DNA from: QHXN01 sp040509515
GTDB taxonomy: Bacteria; Acidobacteriota; Blastocatellia; Pyrinomonadales; Pyrinomonadaceae
Direction: 5' to 3'
DNA: 15,381 nt
NCBI GenBank assembly: GCA_040509515.1
Contig: JBEVKV010000103.1
Span: 1 to 15,381 of the forward strand
Of the stretch, positions 1 through 5,790 are shown in pieces. The notes under the pieces were generated by a model. The model was not told the origin of the DNA. It was given only the letters and a program-made list of their open reading frames with translations, and did no database searches. The translations under genes were made by a program, and so were the position numbers. The stretch's first letter is position 1. Every line of letters starts with the position of its first letter.

Positions 1-30
1 GTGTAGGCGAAGAACTGTATCGGGCTTGAG

Positions 31-804
31 TTAGTTGAAAGGCTCGACGAGACGTTTCCCGATGGCTTTCAGGCGCGAACCTTTCGGGTCGGGCTGCGCG
101 GCCACCTTCGTCTTGTGCGGGGTCGTGCAGTGCTGTCGCGGCTCCGAGCCGGAGGGGTAAGTCATCCTGCTCACGGTCGGGCAGTCACGCGTCGCGAGTT
201 GCCCGGTCACGGCGTCTATCGTGACCGTAACCGTCGGCATCGGACGCAACTGTGTCGTCTCCGTCGACGGGGCGGGCGCGTCGCCGGACGTTGCTTCCGC
301 GGGCGTCTGACGGCCGGCGCGCTCTTTCACGCGCGCCGGCTGGGTCGGAGCCGGACGCGCCTCGCCGTCGGGTCGCCGTTCTTCGTTTGAAGGTCGCGTC
401 TCCGCCTGTACGGCCGGCGTCGTCCGCTCGGGCCGGCGGATCGCGCCCGCCGGCAGAAGCGTGCTCAACGCGGCGAAGAAGACGATGCAGAAGACGACCG
501 CCGCCGTGGGCAGGATGAGAGGGTGACGTTTACGTCGCGCGGTCGCGGCGTGAGGCGTATCGGGTCTGGACGGCGACGAAGCGTGACGCGTCGGCCTCGC
601 TGCGCCGCCCGAAGTCAGACGCTCGTAGGCTTCGTTTATCTCCTTCAATTTCTCCTGCGCCTTCCGCTGTAGACGCGGGTCGTGGGAGAAACGATCCGGG
701 TGCCAGACTTTGGCGAGGTCGTGATACGCCTGCTTCAGTTCCCTTCCCGAAACGCCGGGGGCGACTCCAAATAGTTCGTAATATTTTTCCATCTCGTCGC
801 TCAC
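31..804 (-). CDS. Membrane-anchored J-domain (DnaJ-like) protein
   Basis: A 257-residue protein beginning with a J domain (about residues 7-65) that carries the HPD tripeptide at residues 35-37, the element that stimulates Hsp70/DnaK ATPase. A Ser/Pro/Arg-rich linker leads to one hydrophobic segment (about 96-118) preceded by basic RRKRH, so the J domain should face the cytoplasm. A Pro/Thr/Glu-rich stretch then leads to a small C-terminal module (about 193-226, TIDAVTGQLATRDC ... PRQHC). That module resembles, from memory, the tail motif seen at the end of some class A penicillin-binding proteins. There are no Gly/Phe, zinc-finger or DnaJ C-terminal domains, so this is a type III J protein and not canonical DnaJ. 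The start is GTG at 804; GAGG at 814-817 lies 9 nt upstream and overlaps the stop of the 66-residue gene, which suggests coupling. An ATG four codons later is the alternative. The J domain is certain; the specific role is unknown. Confidence 0.88.
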   Translation of the reverse strand: MSDEMEKYYELFGVAPGVSGRELKQAYHDLAKVWHPDRFSHDPRLQRKAQEKLKEINEAYERLTSGGAARPTRHASSPSRPDTPHAATARRKRHPLILPTAAVVFCIVFFAALSTLLPAGAIRRPERTTPAVQAETRPSNEERRPDGEARPAPTQPARVKERAGRQTPAEATSGDAPAPSTETTQLRPMPTVTVTIDAVTGQLATRDCPTVSRMTYPSGSEPRQHCTTPHKTKVAAQPDPKGSRLKAIGKRLVEPFN

Positions 805-815
805 GTCGTCTTACC

Positions 816-1016
816 TCAGGATAGAATCTTGGCCAGTTGTGACACGCTCCCGATTCGTTCCAGCAGCTCGTACGGGTCTGGCACCGGCAGACCCAGATAA
901 GACAGGGTCGCCGTCAGGCAGGCCGCGAAGACCAGGAACGTGATGACGGCCCGGAGTGCCGCGCGGAGTGTGAAACGCGCGACCGCCGCGAAGAGGCGCG
1001 CGGGACGAAATTGCAT
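816..1016 (-). CDS. Small single-pass membrane peptide (66 aa)
   Basis: A 66-residue peptide with an amphipathic, arginine-bearing N-terminus, one hydrophobic segment (about residues 20-42) and a short polar tail PDPYELLERIGSVSQL. I do not recognise the family. It is judged real because its stop codon overlaps the Shine-Dalgarno of the J-domain gene 11 bp downstream, because the arrangement of hydrophobic and charged residues is protein-like, and because it fills an otherwise empty stretch. No good Shine-Dalgarno precedes the ATG at 1016, which is a weakness. It may work with the J protein at the membrane, but that is only inferred from proximity. Confidence 0.5.
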   Translation of the reverse strand: MQFRPARLFAAVARFTLRAALRAVITFLVFAACLTATLSYLGLPVPDPYELLERIGSVSQLAKILS

Positions 1017-1038
1017 TGTAAGAAACTCGCCGTAAGAG

Positions 1039-1058
1039 ACAATCGGTTGTCAGATTGT
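1039..1058. promoter_or_regulatory. Small inverted repeat upstream of the 66-aa gene
   Basis: ACAATC (1039-1044) and GATTGT (1053-1058) form 6-bp arms around GGTTGTCA, 23 bp upstream of the ATG at 1016. It could be an operator or a leader hairpin. The arms are short enough that chance is possible. Confidence 0.25.
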
Positions 1059-1103
1059 TGTGAGTATCTACGGGGCGACCCGCCCGACGGGAAGGTCAGA
1101 CGC

Positions 1104-1132
1104 CGCGGTCTCCCACGGACGGGGAGACCGCG
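1104..1132. terminator. Strong GC-rich hairpin, probable terminator
   Basis: CGCGGTCTCCC (1104-1114) and GGGAGACCGCG (1122-1132) are perfect 11-bp complementary arms around the 7-nt loop ACGGACG. It lies between the 3' end of the CNNM/CorC-like gene (1238) and the start of the 66-aa gene (1016), both on the minus strand, which fits transcription termination after the former. No T-tract follows on either strand, so it is an I-shaped (tractless) candidate or an mRNA-stability stem. Confidence 0.5.
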
Positions 1133-1237
1133 AACGCACGGGTATTATCGCAGGCCGGGAATGCGGTTGACAACTGAATCATTTACGCCCCGCCGCTAAG
1201 TCCGATAAGCAAGCTATTCCGAGGCTTCGAGCAGGCG

Positions 1238-2635
1238 TTACAGGAGCAGGTGCGCGGCTTCGAGCCCGGCGCACGCCGCGAGGGACGAGGCCGAGACGAA
1301 GGCCGAGAGCGCGACGTTTGACGATTCGTGGTCGCCGCCTTCGGCCTCGCGCGGCGCGGGCGTGAAGCGCACAAGGCGTATGCGACGCCCCTCGACACGC
1401 TCGACGCGGAACCTCGCCCCGGCGCGCTCGACCTCGTCCCCCTCGTTCAAAATCCTCCCGGCCTCGGCCAGCAAAAATCCCGCGAGGGTCGTGTAGCCGG
1501 CCTCTTCCGGCAGGTCTAGCTGGAAGCGCCGGTTGGCGTCCCTGACCGCGAGCGTCCCGTCGAGCACGAACGAGCCGTCGGGCTGCGCCTCTATCTGCTC
1601 GCGCACCTCCTCGTCGTACTCGTCGTCTATCTCACCGACGATCTCTTCGAGCAAATCTTCGAGCGTCAGGATGCCTTCGAGCCCGCCGTGCTCGTCGACG
1701 ACGAAGACGAGGTGGACGCGCGCCGACTGCATCTGCCGGAGCGCGTCGCCCAGACTCGCAGAGGCCGGGATGAACGTCGGGTGACGCGCCAGAGACTCCA
1801 CGTCGCGGCCGCGCGCCTGCCCCATGTCCAAGTCCTTTCGGAAGAGGAGGCCGACCACTTCGTCGAGCCGTTCGCGGTAGACGGGCAGGCGCGAGTAGCC
1901 GGTCGTGCGGAACAGCTCGCGCGCCTCTTCGAGCGGGGCCGACGCAGGGACGGCGACGACCTCCGTCCGCGGCACCATCGCCTCGCGCACCTCTGCGTCG
2001 GAGAACTCGAAGACGCCCTCGATGAGCCGCTGCTCCTCCTCCTTGAGCTGGCCGCTCTTGCGCGAAACGTCGATGAGGCCGCGCAGCTCCTCCTCCGTGT
2101 AGATCGAGCCGTGCTCGCCCGACGCGTGCAGTCCGAAGAGACGGACGGTGCGCGTCCCGGCCCAGTCGAGCACGCGTATGGGCAGGCGAAAGAGTTTGTA
2201 GAAAAGCTCTATCGGGAGCGCGATGGCCAGCGCCGTCTTCTCCGCGCGTTCGAGCGCCAGAGTCTTCGGCGCCAGCTCGCCGAGCACGATGTGCAGGAAG
2301 GTGATGACGACGAAGGCGACGGCGAAGCTGATCGTGTGGAGCGCGGTCTCGGAGACGCGTCCCTTGAGCGGCTCTTCGAGCAGGTGCGCGACGACGGGCT
2401 CGCCGATCCAGCCCAGCGCGAGCGAGGCCATCGTGATGCCGAGCTGCGTGGCCGAGATGTACGCGTTGAGGTGGTCGAGCAGCCCGAGCAGACGCCGCGC
2501 GTTGCGGTTGCCGCCCGCGGCCAGCGTCTCGATGCGCGAGCGGCGCACGCCGACCAGTGCGAACTCCGACGCGACGAAGAAGCCGTTGGCGAGCACGAGC
2601 AGAAGCACGAGCAGAAGGTACAGCGCCGTCATCAT
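1238..2635 (-). CDS. CNNM/CorC-HlyC family transporter-like protein with CBS pair
   Basis: A 465-residue protein with the standard family order. A DUF21/CNNM transmembrane domain (about residues 1-190) starts with a hydrophobic helix followed by NGFFVASEFALVGVRRSRIE and contains the family segment ATQLGITMASLALGWIGEP. A tandem CBS pair (about 210-335) includes EAMVPRTEVVAVP and FVVDEHGGLEGILTLEDLLE. An acidic linker (EIDDEYDEE) and a CorC_HlyC domain (about 350-425, FVLDGTLAVRDANRRF) follow. Relatives are implicated in Mg2+/Co2+ or Na+-coupled cation transport; the old name haemolysin C is misleading. About 30 residues (SNVALSAF ... EAAHLLL) extend past the usual end. The start uses the first of two ATGs at 2633-2635 and has only a weak Shine-Dalgarno. 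TACAAT sits 6 bp upstream of the ATG (2642-2647). The 128-aa gene lies 79 bp upstream on the same strand. Confidence 0.93.
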   Translation of the reverse strand: MMTALYLLLVLLLVLANGFFVASEFALVGVRRSRIETLAAGGNRNARRLLGLLDHLNAYISATQLGITMASLALGWIGEPVVAHLLEEPLKGRVSETALHTISFAVAFVVITFLHIVLGELAPKTLALERAEKTALAIALPIELFYKLFRLPIRVLDWAGTRTVRLFGLHASGEHGSIYTEEELRGLIDVSRKSGQLKEEEQRLIEGVFEFSDAEVREAMVPRTEVVAVPASAPLEEARELFRTTGYSRLPVYRERLDEVVGLLFRKDLDMGQARGRDVESLARHPTFIPASASLGDALRQMQSARVHLVFVVDEHGGLEGILTLEDLLEEIVGEIDDEYDEEVREQIEAQPDGSFVLDGTLAVRDANRRFQLDLPEEAGYTTLAGFLLAEAGRILNEGDEVERAGARFRVERVEGRRIRLVRFTPAPREAEGGDHESSNVALSAFVSASSLAACAGLEAAHLLL

Positions 2636-2714
2636 CCGAATATTGTAGTTGACGACCCGCCGACGTAAAACCTTCCGCCTACGACCGGGAGAGCATACGC
2701 AGCTTTACTCGCGC

Positions 2715-3101
2715 TCAGTCGCCGTCTTCCCTGTCGCGTTTCTCACGAGCCGCCAGCGCCGGCCCGAGCCGTGACAGCATCTTCTCGCGCGCCGCTTCGG
2801 CCACGTCCGCCGGCGTCGCGTCGCTGCCGCCTTCCGCTGTGAACAGCGCGCCGAGCAGACCGCGTTCAGGCTTGAACGGCACACAGACGCGACAGCAGCG
2901 GACGAGCGGCAGCCCGCTCGCGGGCTCGGCCTCCCTCGTGAAGAGATCGCCCTCACGAATCAACCCGCCGCAACGCGAGCACGATAAAGCTCGCAGAGCG
3001 CGATACAGCTCCGCACGCTCCCCCGTTTCGAGCAGAGCCTCGCCGCCCCGCTCGCTGTGAGGCTGACCCGCCCTTGAATCTCTCCTGCGTCCGTCACTCA
3101 T
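2715..3101 (-). CDS. Small zinc-ribbon-like protein, function unknown
   Basis: A 128-residue protein that I cannot assign to a named family. Cysteines at 41, 44, 69, 70 and 73 form a CxxC ... CCxxC pattern (SCSRCGGLI and RCCRVC) typical of a small structural zinc ribbon. The N-terminus is polar and disordered-looking, and the C-terminal third is an Ala/Glu/Arg-rich helix (ADVAEAAREKMLSRLGPAL). There is no membrane segment or signal peptide, so a cytoplasmic location is likely. It starts at ATG 3101 with a weak ribosome binding site and ends 79 bp before the CNNM-like gene on the same strand, so co-transcription is possible. The clustered cysteines and the amino-acid composition argue that it is a real gene. 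Confidence 0.65.
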   Translation of the reverse strand: MSDGRRRDSRAGQPHSERGGEALLETGERAELYRALRALSCSRCGGLIREGDLFTREAEPASGLPLVRCCRVCVPFKPERGLLGALFTAEGGSDATPADVAEAAREKMLSRLGPALAAREKRDREDGD

Positions 3102-3353
3102 GCCGCGCGTGCCGGTTTTGAGATGCTGACCGCTCTCTCTCTCTATGGCTCCCCTTTTGCCCCGGTAGTGAAAGCATAAACGACGCCCGGGGAATATCTA
3201 CCCATCCTATAGCGGGTAAATGTAGACGATGATGTTTCACGACCACGGGCGTTTCCGGGCCGTGAATTACACGGGGCGTTCAAGCCAAAAGCCGACGCCG
3301 AGTTTGGAGGGGTTTGCGAGTGGGAGCGTAAGAGCGGGGGAAATGTTGATGAA
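3102..3353. other. Intergenic stretch, no convincing gene
   Basis: A less GC-rich stretch between the 128-aa gene and the cassette to the right. It holds a (CT)6 run at about 3133-3144, a TACCC/GGGTA inverted pair at about 3209-3228, and a CACGG/CCGTG pair near 3244-3264. None is strong enough to call a terminator or operator. It probably holds the promoter of the 128-aa and CNNM genes, but no clear -35/-10 pair stands out. Confidence 0.5.
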
Positions 3354-3491
3354 CTAGCCGGCCCACCAATCACGCCGGTCAGAGGTGTAACGACGACGAC
3401 GCCCGCGCCGCAAGAGGCGCAGCGACACCCCCACCGCGACGAGGCAGATTAACGACCCGAGTAGTAACGGCAGCAACTGGCGCACGCACAC
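3354..3491 (-). CDS. Possible very small membrane peptide (43-45 aa)
   Basis: A short frame with GTG starts at 3491 or 3485 and a TAG stop at 3354. It encodes one hydrophobic helix (LLPLLLGSLICLVAVGVSL) followed at once by a strongly basic tail RLLRRGRRRRY and a polar end RRDWWAG. Hydrophobic helix plus positive-inside tail is the classic layout of a one-pass micro-protein. It lies 50-60 bp downstream of the winged-helix gene on the same strand and could be the last gene of that unit. No Shine-Dalgarno is close to either GTG, and an in-frame TAG sits just upstream, so the start cannot be extended. The overlapping 76-codon frame at 3143-3373 looks less protein-like. Confidence 0.4.
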   Translation of the reverse strand: MCVRQLLPLLLGSLICLVAVGVSLRLLRRGRRRRYTSDRRDWWAG

Positions 3492-3543
3492 AGTCTAGCA
3501 GAGCCGCTTGCGCGCCCCTCACATCATTTTGCCCGGTGGAGAT

Positions 3544-4692
3544 TTATGTCTCCGAATCTACGGGCTTGGCGGGCGGGGTGTTGGCCTGCGCCAGCGCGAT
3601 GCTGCGGATCATGTGCCACTGCGCGGGGCGGAACTCGGAGGCGAACTGCTCTTCGAGCTCCCTCATCTGCGCGCCGTCTCTCATCCGCCCGGTCATCAGG
3701 TTGACCTGCTCCTGTATCTGCTCGGCGCTCAGCTCCGGTTTTGAAGGGCCGGACGGCGGCTTGGAGTTGGCCTCGCCGACCTCCCTCTCAATCTGCCGGA
3801 GGTCGGCTTTGCGCAGCCTGCGGCGGAGGTGCTCGGCGAGGAAGGCAGGAGCCGACGTGACCGTCGTTCGTGAGGCCGCGACTTTCAGTTCTGTCACCAG
3901 TAGTTCGGCGACCTCCGACCAACGTTCCGCGTCGGCTTTGGAGGGCTCTTTTCCGCTCACCTCGCGGGACGCGATTTTGAGCTTCGCGACCAGCGCGGCG
4001 AAGCCGTCATCATCAGTTTTCTCAGTATTAGTCTTATATAAAGTCTTAGGATTCCCGTAAGTACCTGTGTTTGCATCAAATGAACTATGGGTACTCTGAG
4101 TACTTTCTACTCTGAGTACTCTGAGTACTTTGTAACTAGAGTCACTCTGGGTACTCAGAGTACTCTGAGTACCCAATTCTTCGGGCAGATGAACCGTGTA
4201 AATGTTCCCCTCGTGAGGCCCGATTCGCTCGTCCCAGGTCACGAGTCCGGCGTCACGCAGATGACGCAAATTCAGAAACAGAGTCTTGGTCGAACCGATG
4301 TCCGAGCCCACCATGATCTCGCGCCGCGTGAGACGCACGTTCCTCGAAGGTGAGATGGAGCCGCGGGTCTTCGAGTAAAGGAAATCGTAAAGCTGCTTGC
4401 ACTTGCCCTTGAAGACACCCGCCGGGATGGCGACCCGTGTAATCGAGTTCGCAACCTTCTGATAGTCGCGCGCCGGGGCGACCGCGGAGGAATCGGGGTC
4501 TTCGGCACTATGGGTACTCAGAGTACCCATAGTGCCGTTCTCCGCAGAAACGCTGGGTGCGGGCGGCTCCGGAGCCGGCGCGTACTGAGACAGAATGTCG
4601 TTCAGTGCGGGTGAAGGCCGCCGGGACTTTGGCGGCTCCAGCGCGCTACTTAGCGATTCGGCGATTGCCTGTTTGTGCTTCTTGCTCGTCAC
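3544..4692 (-). CDS. Winged-helix DNA-binding protein, plasmid Rep/Par-like partner of ParA
   Basis: A 382-residue protein. Residues 1-82 are Pro/Ser/Ala-rich and disordered-looking. Residues about 83-171 form a winged-helix domain (FKGKCKQLYDFLYSKTRG, then LTRREIMVGSDIGSTKTLF and LNLRHLRDAGLVTWDE), of the type in replication initiators and in regulators of plasmid-like modules. Residues 173-203 are a Ser/Thr/Gln repeat encoded by palindromic DNA (see repeats). The C-terminal half is charged and helical, with several possible coiled-coil segments (LRRRLRKADLRQIEREVGE; RMRDGAQMRELEEQFASEF). The start is GTG at 4692, supported by AAGGAG at 4700-4705 with 7-nt spacing. It overlaps the end of parA by 47 bp, so the two are translationally linked. 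By position it may be the ParB-equivalent adaptor or a replication factor; no canonical ParB or Rep motif is seen, so the role is inferred. Confidence 0.8.
   Translation of the reverse strand: MTSKKHKQAIAESLSSALEPPKSRRPSPALNDILSQYAPAPEPPAPSVSAENGTMGTLSTHSAEDPDSSAVAPARDYQKVANSITRVAIPAGVFKGKCKQLYDFLYSKTRGSISPSRNVRLTRREIMVGSDIGSTKTLFLNLRHLRDAGLVTWDERIGPHEGNIYTVHLPEELGTQSTLSTQSDSSYKVLRVLRVESTQSTHSSFDANTGTYGNPKTLYKTNTEKTDDDGFAALVAKLKIASREVSGKEPSKADAERWSEVAELLVTELKVAASRTTVTSAPAFLAEHLRRRLRKADLRQIEREVGEANSKPPSGPSKPELSAEQIQEQVNLMTGRMRDGAQMRELEEQFASEFRPAQWHMIRSIALAQANTPPAKPVDSET
4085..4175. repeat. Cluster of 13-bp palindromic iteron-like repeats inside the winged-helix gene
   Basis: Copies of GTACTCWGAGTAC lie at 4091-4103, 4116-4128, 4151-4163 and 4160-4172, with a one-mismatch copy at 4107-4119. 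Adjacent copies overlap with a 9-bp step, so the repeat keeps the reading frame and encodes STQ/STL/STQ and VLRVLRV. The last two copies together form a perfect 28-bp palindrome at 4148-4175. AGAGT-C-ACTCT at 4138-4148 is a degenerate related palindrome. The encoded stretch is residues 173-203 of the host protein, just after its winged helix. Confidence 0.9.
4503..4537. repeat. 35-bp perfect palindrome containing the same 13-bp unit
   Basis: Arms of 17 bp, CGGCACTATGGGTACTC and its exact complement, flank a single central A at 4520. The centre (4514-4526) is GTACTCAGAGTAC, the same unit as in the cluster about 340 bp away. The flank CTATGGGTACTC is also shared with 4085-4096. It falls in the disordered N-terminal linker of the winged-helix protein (residues about 52-64). 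It would bind a dimer or extrude as a stem. Confidence 0.9.
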
Positions 4693-5458
4693 CGATCAGC
4701 TCCTTGATCTCGCGGATTAGCTGGTAGAAGGCGAGGGTCGCCGGGGAGGTGGAGTCGATCTCGACGACGGCCTTCTTCCCGGCCGTGGCCTCGCTCACCG
4801 ACACCAGCCGGGGAATCGTCGTGTTGAAGACGAACTCCTCTGTGAATTTCGAGATGACCTGCGCACGCACCTGCTTGTCGATGGTCTGGCGCGCCGAATG
4901 AATCGTGGAGAGCGCCATCACGAACTGGTCGGGGGCGTGCGCGGCGCGCACCTGTGCGATGACGCGCAGGAGCTGTGTGAGCCCGAGCAGCGCGAAGTAG
5001 CTGGTCTCAATCGGGATGATGACCAGGTCGGCCGGGACGAGCCCGTTCAGCGTGGCGACCTCAAGCGAAGGCGGCGTGTCGATGACGCAGTAGTCGTAAG
5101 CGCGTGAAGCGGGCGCGAGCTTTTCGCGGAGCCGCAACTCGCGCGAGACGACGAGCGAGTCGAGCGCCGTCTTGACCTCCGAGTCGAGCGAGGCCGGCAG
5201 CAGGTCGAGACGCGGGCGCGCGCTGATGACGTACTCCGAATAGTCCGCGGCCGGGTCGAGCAGCAGCCGGTGCGCCGTCTTGCGCGTCTCCTCAAGCTCG
5301 CCGAGGTCTGCGCCGAGCGCGGCCGAGAGGTTACCTTGCAGGTCGAGGTCGACCGCGAGCACGCGCGCGCCCTTCGCGGCGAGCGCCACGGCCATGTTGA
5401 GCGCCGTGGTGGTCTTCGCGCAGCCCCCTTTGTGGTTGGCGAGCGTGATCGTCTTCAT
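4646..5458 (-). CDS. parA: ParA/Soj-family partition ATPase
   Basis: A 270-residue P-loop ATPase of the ParA/MinD class. The deviant Walker A is at residues 10-17 (KGGCAKTT, with signature lysine 10 and catalytic lysine 15). The A' region is AVDLDLQGNLSAAL and the Walker B segment is YDYCVIDTPPS. These features are intact, so it should be an active DNA-binding ATPase that moves or positions a cargo. There is no N-terminal helix-turn-helix, which marks it as a short (Soj / type Ib-like) ParA; a separate HTH protein lies just upstream instead. The start ATG at 5458 has GGAGG at 5463-5467, and it overlaps the HTH gene's stop by 4 bp (ATGA), which implies coupled translation. No recognisable parB is adjacent; the overlapping winged-helix gene takes that position. 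The cassette resembles plasmid or integrative-element maintenance modules more than the chromosomal parAB locus. Confidence 0.92.
   Translation of the reverse strand: MKTITLANHKGGCAKTTTALNMAVALAAKGARVLAVDLDLQGNLSAALGADLGELEETRKTAHRLLLDPAADYSEYVISARPRLDLLPASLDSEVKTALDSLVVSRELRLREKLAPASRAYDYCVIDTPPSLEVATLNGLVPADLVIIPIETSYFALLGLTQLLRVIAQVRAAHAPDQFVMALSTIHSARQTIDKQVRAQVISKFTEEFVFNTTIPRLVSVSEATAGKKAVVEIDSTSPATLAFYQLIREIKELIGDEQEAQTGNRRIAK
4700..4705 (-). promoter_or_regulatory. Shine-Dalgarno AAGGAG of the winged-helix gene
   Basis: AAGGAG reads on the minus strand 7 nt before the GTG at 4692, inside the parA coding sequence. It decides the start codon and explains the 47-bp overlap of the two genes. 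Confidence 0.8.
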
Positions 5459-5643
5459 GCGGCCTCCGCTCTCGGGACTTTGAGCGCCAGCACTTCGGCG
5501 CGACTGACCAACTTCTTGCGGTTGTCGAGCGGGTCTGGGAAGTGGCGCAGCGTCGTGGCGAGCAGGCGCGTCATCTTCAGCCTACTCACGCCGAGCAGGG
5601 CGCGCGCCTCGGCGGCGGTCATCAGGTCTTTCGGCGTGTTCAT
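5455..5643 (-). CDS. Small helix-turn-helix DNA-binding protein (excisionase/MerR-like)
   Basis: A protein of about 62 residues. MTAAEARALLGVSRLKMTRLLA is a helix-turn-helix of the excisionase/AlpA/MerR type, followed by a short wing with FPDPLDNRKKLVSRAEVLAL. It is small, basic and without a membrane segment. I chose ATG at 5643. An upstream in-frame GTG at 5670 would give 71 residues, but it lies inside a repeat-rich stretch that looks like an operator. The last four bases overlap the ATG of parA. In such cassettes a small HTH protein can serve as the autorepressor or as the centromere-binding factor; which applies here is inferred. Shine-Dalgarno support is weak for both starts. Confidence 0.72.
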   Translation of the reverse strand: MNTPKDLMTAAEARALLGVSRLKMTRLLATTLRHFPDPLDNRKKLVSRAEVLALKVPRAEAA

Positions 5644-5652
5644 GCCGCCGAA

Positions 5653-5688
5653 AGTACTACATAGATTCACTTAGATTCAAGTAGTATT
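5653..5688. promoter_or_regulatory. Candidate operator upstream of the HTH-parA-wHTH unit
   Basis: AGTACTAC (5653-5660) and GTAGTATT (5681-5688) are inverted arms matching at 7 of 8 positions across a 20-bp spacer. The spacer contains two direct copies of TAGATTCA (5662-5669 and 5672-5679) spaced exactly 10 bp, one helical turn. The position just upstream of the first gene suggests an autoregulatory site. The AGTACT core is shared with the repeats inside the winged-helix gene. Confidence 0.5.
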
Positions 5689-5760
5689 CAGGGCAAGGGT
5701 GCCTCGCGTCGTGCCCGTCCGCACGGGTCGAAAGTCGCTTTAAAGTCCAAAACAAATACG

Positions 5761-5790
5761 TTGACAAATTGCAGGCGTCCCGCCTAGTGT
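5761..5790 (+). promoter_or_regulatory. Sigma-70-like promoter for the BNR operon
   Basis: A perfect -35 TTGACA at 5761-5766 and a -10-like TAGTGT at 5785-5790, separated by 18 bp. The predicted start is about 5797, giving a leader of about 70 nt to the TTG codon. Confidence 0.55.

Noticed and set aside
1688..2668. 326-codon plus-strand frame opposite the CNNM-like gene
   Set aside because: It is an antisense shadow produced by GC-rich codon bias; the minus-strand frame has the full DUF21-CBS-CorC domain order.
3143..3373. 76-codon open frame on the minus strand
   Set aside because: Low-complexity Ser/Pro/Thr composition, no recognisable domain, no ribosome site, and it overlaps a shorter frame with a clear membrane-peptide layout.
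4085..4175. CRISPR-like array
   Set aside because: The repeats are only 13 bp, overlap each other, have no unique spacers and lie inside a coding frame.
5230..5235. Further GTACTC/GAGTAC half-sites (also near 8178, 10186, 11762 and 13237)
   Set aside because: Single hexamer matches without the palindromic partner are expected by chance in 15 kb.
5643..5670. Upstream GTG start for the small HTH protein
   Set aside because: The extra residues would be encoded by the operator-like repeats; the ATG at 5643 starts right before the HTH. Not excluded.
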